Origin: Larix kaempferi
Lineage: Eukaryota > Streptophyta > Pinopsida > Pinales > Pinaceae
DNA: 64,000 bases
Assembly (NCBI GenBank): GCA_027924585.1
Contig: BSBM01000904.1
Location: forward strand, 21,909,001 to 21,973,000
Direction of reading: 5' to 3'
Part shown: positions 1 to 9,427 of the stretch, piece after piece
Layout: every line of letters starts with the position of its first letter
Numbering within the stretch: the stretch's first letter is position 1
Program-made: the position numbers and the translations under genes
Notes under the pieces: generated by a model
What the model was told of the DNA's origin: nothing
The model's database searches: none
What the model saw: only the letters and a program-made list of their open reading frames with translations

Positions 1-1088
1 GCCTCTATCTGAGTGGGAGGCCTCTTTTCATTCTCGTGAGCTTTCTTTTGCCAGTTATTTTTGGGAGGGTAATTTCTCTGAACCGGTTGAGTTTGTTGAA
101 CCTGCTGAACTCGTTGGACCTGTGCCCTTTCCATGTTTATTATTTTGTTTTGAACTTCCTTCATTTGGGCTACATGTTTCTGTTCGGTTCTTTCCATTCT
201 TTCACACATGTCCATCATCTTTTTCTCATATGATTCTTTCAAAGCATCCAAAGGATCTTTACCTTTAGGCTCAGTTGTTTTCAATGGAGTTTGGGCTCTC
301 GAATAACCGGGTAGGTTTGACTTCCCAGATGACTGCATGTTCCTATCAATCTTGGTTGCCATTGTTTGTGCTTCCAACAAAGTAGTAGGTTCTTTATCTC
401 TAAGTTGATACTGCATCTCTCCACTCAAAGCTTCAATGTAGTAGACTAATATAGTATGTGGAGTTGGCTTGTAATCTGTAGGGATTGCATTGTATAAATC
501 CATGAACTTTTTATTGAAATCTTCCATGGTTTCCATTTCACTTCTTCTGATGTTTGTTAGAGCAGCAAGTTGATGACGTGGCTCTTTTTTCTCACCAAAC
601 TTGTTGGTGAAAGCAGTTGAAAACTCAGCTAAGGTGGCAAAGGAGTTGGCTGGCAAGCCGATGAACCAGTCACCAGCAGCCCCATCTAAGGACAAGGCAA
701 ACAACTTCATGTATACATCCTCATGTCTATGAGCAGCATCCCTGACATATCCACCCTTTATTTTTGAGAAAGCAATAAGGTGATGTGCGGCAGTAACAGT
801 ATCAGTGCCGGTAAAGGTTGGAAGTTTGTCGATGGCTTTATCTGGAAGATCATGTGGTTGACCTGCAATCTGAGTAATGTTGAGGGGGGCGAAAAAATCA
901 CCCATTGTATCGGAAAAACAATTATTAATGTTTTCAAAATTTTCAAAATTTTCTAAGTTATTTTCCTGAAAGAGACTATGGATGTCAGAAATAGACTGAG
1001 ACCTAAGTTCTTCAAGGATTTTACGAGAAGCAAGCTTGTTTAGTCTCCTCCTATAAACCTTTTCAGGTTCTGGGATAAAACTAAGCAA
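1..1088 (-). CDS. gag, 5' part only (cut by window edge)
   Basis: The reading frame starts at 1088 and runs leftwards off the window. It corresponds to about the first 362 codons of the 837-codon gag at 6681-9194, so it covers the N-terminus, the retrotransposon gag core with its GDWF motif and the coiled-coil-like Q/R-rich stretch, but stops just before the zinc-knuckle repeats. The frame is open throughout. The remainder is outside the window. Confidence 0.85.
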   Translation of the reverse strand, partial: MLSFIPEPEKVYRRRLNKLASRKILEELRSQSISDIHSLFQENNLENFENFENINNCFSDTMGDFFAPLNITQIAGQPHDLPDKAIDKLPTFTGTDTVTAAHHLIAFSKIKGGYVRDAAHRHEDVYMKLFALSLDGAAGDWFIGLPANSFATLAEFSTAFTNKFGEKKEPRHQLAALTNIRRSEMETMEDFNKKFMDLYNAIPTDYKPTPHTILVYYIEALSGEMQYQLRDKEPTTLLEAQTMATKIDRNMQSSGKSNLPGYSRAQTPLKTTEPKGKDPLDALKESYEKKMMDMCERMERTEQKHVAQMKEVQNKIINMERAQVQRVQQVQQTQPVQRNYPPKNNWQKKAHENEKRPPTQIE

Positions 1089-1321
1089 GCCTTCAGAGTT
1101 TCTTCTGGTTGAATACCTTGAGGTGTTAATTGACAGTGGAGTCGCCAGGTGGTTTCAAGTCTAATTTCTGAGAGTGATTGAACTAAAAAACTACCAAAAA
1201 AGGAAAAAGGGCAGTGGAGTCGCCAGACAGATTTGAGAATCTATCAAAAAGGTAAACAAACTAGAAAAAACTAAGGTCGTCCAGGAACAAAAAGATTTGT
1301 CCCCGGCAACGGCGCCAAAGA
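1..1321 (-). mobile_element. Left-edge partial copy of the gag-only LTR element interior
   Basis: This segment repeats 8107-9427 at a constant offset of 8106 and shows no difference that I noticed. It holds the 5' half of gag, the leader and a primer-binding site (1300-1317) directly before the LTR that starts at 1322. The LTR at 1322-6427 is therefore both the 3' LTR of the complete element to the right and the 5' LTR of this copy, giving LTR-interior-LTR-interior. Such arrays are known to arise by unequal recombination between LTRs; an assembly duplication is the main alternative. Confidence 0.9.
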
Positions 1322-4300
1322 TGTTGTCCGCCAATATGCACACCAGCAGCAGAAACCTTTTAAAAGCTGTCTCCCTTACTGGAAAGTGGGGAGAGGTGTG
1401 GCCTTGGGGGCAAGCAATGAGCCAGGTGCTGTCACCTGAATCCCAGCTCCTCCGTTTAGGCAAAACTCCTAACGAAGCCAAGGGGGGTAGTCCCTATTTA
1501 AAGAGTTGTCTAAGGCTCTTTATGTGTTTTTTAGTGTGTTTTGGATGTAATGATGCGGATGGGTGTTGTTTAGGAGTTTTCTTTGAATGATAGACAATTA
1601 TGAAAATTAAAAATGAGACAAGATAACGCAATCCACGTTGCACATACAAGATGAAAGATACACTGGGGCAATAAACAGATCACTTTATGTAAATATAAGC
1701 AAATACTCCAATGTTTGATATTTAGGCAAACAAAATATAGGATAAAGGACCAGTGCCTTATGGAGTCAGAAAATAAAAGCGATTGTAAACTTGACACAAG
1801 TGCTTGAAATGGAAAATTTGTGAGAACGTCATGCAGCTTATCTTGGTAAATTAAAAGTTTTAATTGTCTTGTTTATTAAGGCTAAAACCAAAGGTATCAA
1901 GAGATGGTAGAACCCTACCCAAGAAAGATACTGGCAACCCTGAATGACATGTCGGAAGCACCCAGATTCGATAAGGATTGGTGTCCAATGTTTGAACCGC
2001 CCCTGAGTCTGACAGTGGGAATCCGGCGCCACCCCTCGCGAGAAGAACAGTATTTTGCCTTGGTTGAGGTTGTGGGTAAAAATTTTAGTTAAATTTATCG
2101 ATCGTTATTATCAAGTCTTCCACCTTTCTGAGTACTAGCCCAACCGTTTCCGGTTGGCAGAGCATACGGGTGTAGGACAAACCAAGATAAATTAATTAGG
2201 GGTGTGTGAGTGGAAAGTTTTTATTATTAGAAAGCCCTGTTCAACTCTCCGACAGAGAGCGCTCTTGACTCGGTCTTATGACCGCAGTTCAAGAGACTTG
2301 CTAGATTAACAATGCCTAATGCAGGGAAATGCAAGAAACTAAAATGCCCTCCGACAGAGGGTGCTCTTGACTTGGATTTGGCCAAGTTCAAGAGACTTTG
2401 GTTTATTTTAAGAAACAAAAATGTGATAGCAGTATATTTAACTTGAAACAGATTTGAACAATAATAATGATTGACAAGATAAAAAATACTACTAACAATA
2501 ATGCTTGTAAGATAAAGAAATCTAGTGTTCTACCACACAAATTCTAAACTACTAGGTGGGATTGATCTCCGAACAAGACCAACCACTAGAAGCCACCAAT
2601 CCTGGAAACCTTCCAGCTAGCTGGATGTCCACAAGAAGTTGATGGGGGAGCGAGAAGCTACCACAAGACTATGTGGCCTTTGGGATACGATCCCAAAGTT
2701 AGCTATTCTCTGGTCAAGGATTGGAAGAGAAGCAAGATAAAATGCAATAAACGAGAAATAAGACTAAACTACCCACGAATGTCTTTCAGGTTCAAGACCC
2801 TACTCGGGAAAGCATGGGGGTAAGTGAATATGGAATATAACTTTGAAAAATTTATTAAGCCAAATACTAATCTAAGAATATGAGATCACAAATCTAAGCT
2901 AAATCAAATCCCCGAGACCCAACACTCTTCCCCAAATGGGGAAGAAAACCCAAGAATGGAGGACCTCTCCACTATAAATTTTATTAATCTTTTACAAGTG
3001 CCTCAAGGGAAAATCCTTCGAAGGTCTTTGATGACTATCTATGAATAACTTATATAAATTGGAAAAATGGAGCCCTCAATGGCTTTTACAAAGGATAAGA
3101 GGAATCTAGCTTTGCTTGTTTGTCCCTTTTGTGTTTTTTATGGCTTCTCGCCTTGAAGTTCTTGACTTCTACTCCCTGGAAATAATCTATAACAAAATAA
3201 TTGCTCCAATACCCATTAGCATTAGTAATTTAAACAACAAATTGACACTAGCTAATGTCTTAGATCCGCAATTTCCACCAAGCAAATGATAAAACCAGGG
3301 CTTGTTTTGTGATGTAAAATGAAAGTATTTTAAACAAAACTAAACTATTTGCAAGTATTGAATTGACCAACTAAATTGGCAGCCATACATGTGGATTTCA
3401 AGGACAGTTAACGTATAAATATCTTAGCTTGCAACCAATAGAACACACTTTATGATAGTCAACTGAATGTACAATGAATGTCGAAAAACAACAATCTTTG
3501 GGACAGTCTAGTTCAAGATGGATGATAACCAACAATCTTTTTGACAAGTAGGAGTTTGAAAATCAGTCAACAAAAGTTTAAACCAAACAGTGCTATAACA
3601 GTCCTCTAGTTTTTTATATGGCAGCCAACAGTATTTTAGACAAAACACAGTGATAACAGTCCTCTACTAGTTCATATGGCAGTCACACAGTCCATAGGAC
3701 AGTCAACACAAGTTTGTAATGATGGCAGCGAATGAATATTTCAAATTTAGGACAGTCAACTTTGAAAAGATTAAAATGGCAACCGATACAAGCTTATGAT
3801 AATTTAGATGGCAGCCAATGTTTAAGACAGTCAACTCCTAGTTTATATTAGCAGCCAACAAATAATGCGACTAGCAATCAAAATCTAAACAAAACTAACT
3901 ACTCAACAAGCATATATAACTACATAAAAGCTACAATGCATTGCTAACAAACCTCTATGTTTTTTGTTATGTTTTTATAGGTTCTTGGAGGGTGGACGAA
4001 AGCTATGAGGATGACAAGAATAGAAGGGAATAAGGGTATGGGAGATAGTGCGAGGAGAGGATAAAAAAAAAAGAAAAAGGACGAATGGAAAAAGAAGTTT
4101 GAAGTAGGACGAGAAGAGGGAGAAAGTAGGACGAGAGGGAAGAAGGGCTTAAAAGAGGAGGACGAAACTAGGGTAAGAAGGGAATGAAAGGAGTAGGACA
4201 AAAGGGGGGATGAAGACAAAACTATGAGGAAGCAGATCTAGGGCGAGGGCTTCAAGTGGAACACTTGGGATGGTAAAACACCGCCTTGGAAATCCTCCGG

Positions 4301-6427
4301 TTAACCGGTGATACGCCGACAACGAGTGTTGAAGAGAGCACAAGGGAACAAATCCCAAGTTATTCCCCAAGGTTGAAGGAACTTCAACCTTATGGCAAGC
4401 TAATCTATGGCTTGAAAGAACAAGGACAATCCTGGATCAAGGCTAGAGGGGCTAGAAATGGCTTAGCAAATTCAAAACAAAAAACTCAAGGAGCAAAGTA
4501 GAAGGCTAGAAGAGAGGAAGCCTATAGTAACAAGTAACCAAAATTGTATTTTAGAAGTTTGATGGAGAAGATCTAGCTCTCTTTGTTTCTCAAATCATAA
4601 AAGTTAAAGCTCCTTTGGTCTCGTTTATGGAGTGAAGAAATACCTGCAATAACCTTAAGCATGAATAATATAATTGAAACAAAACATTCAAGTGAAAAGA
4701 TCTAGATACATGCTACTTGTGCTAGATTGTTAGCCTTCATGAACATGTTCTATAACTTAAGAGCCTCAAATGAAATGTAAAACAATATCACCTCAATATC
4801 AAGTGAAGCAAGCACATCAAAAGCCTCCACGGTTTTGACCTCCAAAGTCCCAACTTTATTCCAATTAAAAGCGTTTACAATTTTATCAGAGCTTCGATGC
4901 ACAAAAATCCATTAGAAAAGAGGATCCAAGCCCCTCTCTTTATACAAAAAACCAATGTCATAAACCCTAATCGAACTTGGCATCAAGAGGGAGCCAATGG
5001 CAATAGACAAGATCGAATTCCAATCACAAATCTAATTGAAAGGTAGCTTGGAGTGCTAATCCATGAGATAGACCCGAGTTGTAATGAATACGAGTGGGGA
5101 GGTGGCCTCCACCTAGGCAAGGCGCCCCCCACTCCCACATTGTAATCTCCACCACTCCATCGTAATGCACACCAAGCCAATGCTTCGTCTCCTCTTCACA
5201 AACACGTGAGCCATCAAATGGATGCGTGAATGGTAGTTTGAGACGGCCTTGGAGTTCGAAGTAATGGTAACTCGCGTTTCAAAGAGAGCCAAGTTGTGAG
5301 GTGGCCAAAGCGCTTACTATTGCCATCAATACAAAGTCAACAATCCTTTAAACCCTCGACAACACACCAAATCGTGAATCTTGAGGAGGATGGCGAGTTC
5401 TTCGAAGGAGGAGTGACCCACGTGATTGGTAAACACTCACGTCATCTCCACTTAATCAATTCGAAATCCAATGTTTATTTAAGACATGTGTGTTATCATA
5501 AATGATAGCCCATCACATGGAGTATGGACCCATCACTCACCCCATGCGAAATTGAAGCCCACGTGATCCATGCTCACGTCATTCTTTTTATTTAAATGGC
5601 ATATCTAAACCTTGACTTCATGGCTTGCTTTATTATCTCCATGTAGTCGTACACCTTAGAAAAATAACTTTCAACCTTTTCCAAACATTAAAATAATGAT
5701 TTTTGTCATTTTTCAACTTTGTCCTTTAGTGCAATTTATCATTTTTTAGCAATTAAATGCCAAAATGATGCAATTTTAGCCAAAACTGCTCCTGGGGTGA
5801 TGTAACTGCCCGGAAACTGAAGAACGAGGGTGCCAAGGTGAAGAGGATGCTCTGAGCGTCAAGACGAGCCTCTCCACGCCCAATTCCGCCTCCGGATGAG
5901 GTTTTTATCATTTTTTGAAATTTTTTTAATTAAACCATTAAAAATGGTCTAATTTTATGAAAAAATTATTTTTCTCGGAATCCAATGAAACTCCTAGGGG
6001 ACCTAGTGCATGTTCATACGACTCAATCGATGTGGCTAACACGTAAAAAATCCTAGACACAAGACTCTAATAACCACCTTAGGTTTTGACCACCATGGGA
6101 AATACTCCAACTTTGGAGGTTTGAGTGAAAAACTCGGGGATTATACGCCACTGATGAGTAGCGCATAATTCCTAAGGAAAAAACACTCTAGAGTATCCCC
6201 CAAATGGCTAAACCTACGGATAGCCGAGTCTTTTATAAAAGGACCCCGTTTAGACCAACTTTTACAAATTCCCCATGGGGTTATGAACATGCAGTTATTA
6301 CAAATGGGGCAAAATTGCCCTGAAATTGACTTCTGAACTTCTGAATGCTGATGATGAACACGAATCATGTTCAATAAATTGGCGGCTCATCGAAAGTTCA
6401 ACTATTTGTACAAAATAGGTGATAACA
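1322..6427 (-). repeat. 3' LTR (5106 bp) of the gag-only element
   Basis: It starts on the plus strand with TGTTGTCCGCC and ends with GGTGATAACA. It matches 9428-14533 at offset 8106; the only difference I noticed is C at 3019 against G at 11125. The same family is present as a solo LTR at 25043-33009. The LTR has many short ORFs but none with family resemblance or a convincing start, so I regard it as non-coding. TATA-like stretches on the minus strand lie near 6228-6240 and 4936-4946. Confidence 0.9.
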
Positions 6428-6455
6428 TCTGGCTCCAACTGCGGGACGTGTGCTC
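6423..6455 (-). promoter_or_regulatory. Conserved 33-nt block across interior/3' LTR junction (plus-strand priming region)
   Basis: These 33 nt are identical to 60490-60522, at the same junction of the second gag-only element. Five nt belong to the LTR end (TAACA) and 28 to the interior. The minus strand reads ...TTGGAGCCAGA then TGTTA. This is where a polypurine tract should be, yet the purine run is short (GGAG, AGA). Between two families with different LTRs, exact conservation implies a functional signal; its role as a plus-strand primer is inferred from position. Confidence 0.6.
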
Positions 6456-6680
6456 GATCTGGAAATTATGCAAGGAGAGGATACGAGAACACCAGAATCT
6501 CTGGTTTATATATATAACCTGTAAAAACATCTCAACTTGACAGAAAAACCTTCAGTAGCACACGTGTTATGAAAAAACCAAAATGAAATACCAACTATAT
6601 CTTATTGTTCTAAGAAACCTAAAATGCAGAAGGTAAATTAAATCTTTTCCTATTCTAATATAATACAAAAAAGGAAAATG
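6456..6680. other. 3' untranslated part of element interior, no gene
   Basis: This lies between the gag stop and the conserved junction block. It is AT-rich with a short TA run near 6510-6522 and shows no ORF or family similarity that I can recognise. Confidence 0.6.
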
Positions 6681-9194
6681 TTAAGTATAATCAGAAATCC
6701 AATGTAACCATTTAAGCATGTGATTGATGAAAAAACAAATTTTTACCTTGTCTTTGGTTACCAGCCAAGACAAGGGCCTGCTTATCAGAAAGTGCAAACC
6801 TGCTTGGATCTTCTGAAAGGGAGGGCTGGATGGGGAATCATGCGTATGTAATAAATATTTGAAGTGCTCCCCAACATAGTAAGAAATCTTCCTGCAGGCA
6901 CCCTCTATCCAGAACAGGATAGGGTGATGAAATTCAAGCTGACAAGGCAAGTCTGGTACCTTATCATATTCTTCCAAGAGGCTCTTCCAAAAATAATTTT
7001 CCATGAAAGTGCATGCCTCGAATTGCCCTAATATACAAGGGGCTTCCGATGGGCAAGATATATGCTCAACTGACTTCTCATATGAAATAATTTCCTTTTC
7101 TTCCTCTATGCTCAACTGTTCAAAATCCATACTCCTGCCGAAAATGGGAAAGTCTTCATGAATTTTACCATATTCCTGGCCATATGTATCCTCATGCTCA
7201 TAAGTGGGATTGTTAACAAAATTTCCAAGGGGATTTTGTTCATCATTAACTTCTTCAGACATGGCATAGATAGGGTTCTCAAGAGAGATCCATTCATCAT
7301 TGCCAATATCTATGTCATCCATGATGGACTCATCATCACTTATGTCATCCTTTAAGCTATGCCTATCCTCCTCAACTTCATAATAATCTTCCTCAAACAG
7401 ATGTGTTTCAAAGATATCACAAGGGACCCAAATTTCTGAATATTCACTGCCATGTGGAGAACAAATGGGAGTGTCATAACACACACTACTACTTTCATGG
7501 ATTTCTTTATGAATGTTGATCTCCGTAATGGTTTCTTCTAAAGTTGGGTCAGAAGTACATAAATGTTCATCATCACTGAAGTAGTCTTGAAAAACTTCCC
7601 ACTCCAAAGTGTCTTTTGTTTCGATGGCATGAGGAGGGTCTTCAACAATATCCGGTATTTGATAAATCTCTATGATAGGATCATCAAGAATCTGATGGGA
7701 AAATGTTATATTTTCTGTAATAGGCTGATCCGACTGATCCCAACTCTCTTCAGGAATATCATAAGTATCACCTACATAGTTTATGCACTCAGGCTCACTT
7801 GATGAAGACTGACCAACAAACCCTTCAGGAAACCCATGCTCCTGGATATAGCGTGTAAGGTGACAAGTGTTTTCTTCATGGAATTCCTGACATGTCCTAC
7901 AGAATGGTGTGTAAGGTTCAACCCTAGGAATGCCACAGATGTCTTCCACATTATTAATGAATTCAGGCTTGCTTGTTGATGCACTAGGATCACAACCTTC
8001 AGGAAAACCATGCTCTTGAATATAGCATGCATGGTAGCAATGAGATTCCTCGTGGAAATCTTCGCAAGCTCTACAAAATGGGATGTACACCTCATTTGCA
8101 TTGGCAGCCTCTATCTGAGTGGGAGGCCTCTTTTCATTCTCGTGAGCTTTCTTTTGCCAGTTATTTTTGGGAGGGTAATTTCTCTGAACCGGTTGAGTTT
8201 GTTGAACCTGCTGAACTCGTTGGACCTGTGCCCTTTCCATGTTTATTATTTTGTTTTGAACTTCCTTCATTTGGGCTACATGTTTCTGTTCGGTTCTTTC
8301 CATTCTTTCACACATGTCCATCATCTTTTTCTCATATGATTCTTTCAAAGCATCCAAAGGATCTTTACCTTTAGGCTCAGTTGTTTTCAATGGAGTTTGG
8401 GCTCTCGAATAACCGGGTAGGTTTGACTTCCCAGATGACTGCATGTTCCTATCAATCTTGGTTGCCATTGTTTGTGCTTCCAACAAAGTAGTAGGTTCTT
8501 TATCTCTAAGTTGATACTGCATCTCTCCACTCAAAGCTTCAATGTAGTAGACTAATATAGTATGTGGAGTTGGCTTGTAATCTGTAGGGATTGCATTGTA
8601 TAAATCCATGAACTTTTTATTGAAATCTTCCATGGTTTCCATTTCACTTCTTCTGATGTTTGTTAGAGCAGCAAGTTGATGACGTGGCTCTTTTTTCTCA
8701 CCAAACTTGTTGGTGAAAGCAGTTGAAAACTCAGCTAAGGTGGCAAAGGAGTTGGCTGGCAAGCCGATGAACCAGTCACCAGCAGCCCCATCTAAGGACA
8801 AGGCAAACAACTTCATGTATACATCCTCATGTCTATGAGCAGCATCCCTGACATATCCACCCTTTATTTTTGAGAAAGCAATAAGGTGATGTGCGGCAGT
8901 AACAGTATCAGTGCCGGTAAAGGTTGGAAGTTTGTCGATGGCTTTATCTGGAAGATCATGTGGTTGACCTGCAATCTGAGTAATGTTGAGGGGGGCGAAA
9001 AAATCACCCATTGTATCGGAAAAACAATTATTAATGTTTTCAAAATTTTCAAAATTTTCTAAGTTATTTTCCTGAAAGAGACTATGGATGTCAGAAATAG
9101 ACTGAGACCTAAGTTCTTCAAGGATTTTACGAGAAGCAAGCTTGTTTAGTCTCCTCCTATAAACCTTTTCAGGTTCTGGGATAAAACTAAGCAA
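6681..9194 (-). CDS. Retrotransposon Gag polyprotein, 837 aa
   Basis: An intact 837-residue ORF starts at 9194. A retrotransposon gag core lies at roughly residues 115-215, with the aromatic GDWF motif (W141), as in Gypsy-type Gag. A Q/R-rich helical stretch follows at about 280-340. Two copies of a shortened zinc knuckle (C-X2-C-X3-H-X4-C instead of X4 before the His) lie at C374-C386 and C432-C444, each followed by a similar QEHGFPEG segment, so the unit was duplicated with a 58-residue period. The C-terminal half is very acidic and ends in a hydrophobic, Trp-containing tail. Gag should form the virus-like particle and bind element RNA. No protease motif (D-S/T-G) is present, so processing would need a helper or not occur. 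The ORF is unbroken, consistent with recent activity. Confidence 0.92.
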   Translation of the reverse strand: MLSFIPEPEKVYRRRLNKLASRKILEELRSQSISDIHSLFQENNLENFENFENINNCFSDTMGDFFAPLNITQIAGQPHDLPDKAIDKLPTFTGTDTVTAAHHLIAFSKIKGGYVRDAAHRHEDVYMKLFALSLDGAAGDWFIGLPANSFATLAEFSTAFTNKFGEKKEPRHQLAALTNIRRSEMETMEDFNKKFMDLYNAIPTDYKPTPHTILVYYIEALSGEMQYQLRDKEPTTLLEAQTMATKIDRNMQSSGKSNLPGYSRAQTPLKTTEPKGKDPLDALKESYEKKMMDMCERMERTEQKHVAQMKEVQNKIINMERAQVQRVQQVQQTQPVQRNYPPKNNWQKKAHENEKRPPTQIEAANANEVYIPFCRACEDFHEESHCYHACYIQEHGFPEGCDPSASTSKPEFINNVEDICGIPRVEPYTPFCRTCQEFHEENTCHLTRYIQEHGFPEGFVGQSSSSEPECINYVGDTYDIPEESWDQSDQPITENITFSHQILDDPIIEIYQIPDIVEDPPHAIETKDTLEWEVFQDYFSDDEHLCTSDPTLEETITEINIHKEIHESSSVCYDTPICSPHGSEYSEIWVPCDIFETHLFEEDYYEVEEDRHSLKDDISDDESIMDDIDIGNDEWISLENPIYAMSEEVNDEQNPLGNFVNNPTYEHEDTYGQEYGKIHEDFPIFGRSMDFEQLSIEEEKEIISYEKSVEHISCPSEAPCILGQFEACTFMENYFWKSLLEEYDKVPDLPCQLEFHHPILFWIEGACRKISYYVGEHFKYLLHTHDSPSSPPFQKIQAGLHFLISRPLSWLVTKDKVKICFFINHMLKWLHWISDYT

Positions 9195-9241
9195 GCCTTC
9201 AGAGTTTCTTCTGGTTGAATACCTTGAGGTGTTAATTGACA

Positions 9242-9331
9242 GTGGAGTCGCCAGGTGGTTTCAAGTCTAATTTCTGAGAGTGATTGAACTAAAAAACTAC
9301 CAAAAAAGGAAAAAGGGCAGTGGAGTCGCCA
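9242..9331 (-). promoter_or_regulatory. Leader with two copies of TGGCGACTCCAC
   Basis: The plus-strand string GTGGAGTCGCCA occurs at 9242-9253 and 9320-9331, between the primer site and the gag start. The same 12-mer occurs twice in the leader of the second gag-only family (61775-61786, 61878-61889). A TGGCGACTC-type leader motif is familiar from plant Gypsy elements of the Tat/Athila group. A packaging or dimerisation role is a guess from location and duplication. Confidence 0.6.
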
Positions 9332-9405
9332 GACAGATTTGAGAATCTATCAAAAAGGTAAACAAACTAGAAAAAACTAAGGTCGTCCAGGAACAAAAAG
9401 ATTTG

Positions 9406-9423
9406 TCCCCGGCAACGGCGCCA
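9406..9423 (-). promoter_or_regulatory. Primer-binding site, tRNA-Asp
   Basis: The minus strand reads TGGCGCCGTTGCCGGGGA, complementary over 18 nt to the 3' end of plant tRNA-Asp(GUC), including CCA. It sits four nt inside the LTR that ends at 9428. The copy of the left-edge element is at 1300-1317. Minus-strand DNA synthesis should start here. Confidence 0.9.
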
Positions 9424-9427
9424 AAGA

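Noticed and set aside
1191-1590. Open frames of 96-97 codons on both strands at the LTR edge (also 9297-9696)
   Set aside because: They overlap the primer site and LTR end, are repeated only because the element is, and lack family features.
3944-4370. Ser/Phe/Leu-rich frames on the minus strand (also 12050-12476)
   Set aside because: They are translations of a purine-rich LTR tract; low complexity without a domain.
8010-8374. Plus-strand frames of 109 and 115 codons
   Set aside because: Antisense shadows of the intact gag.
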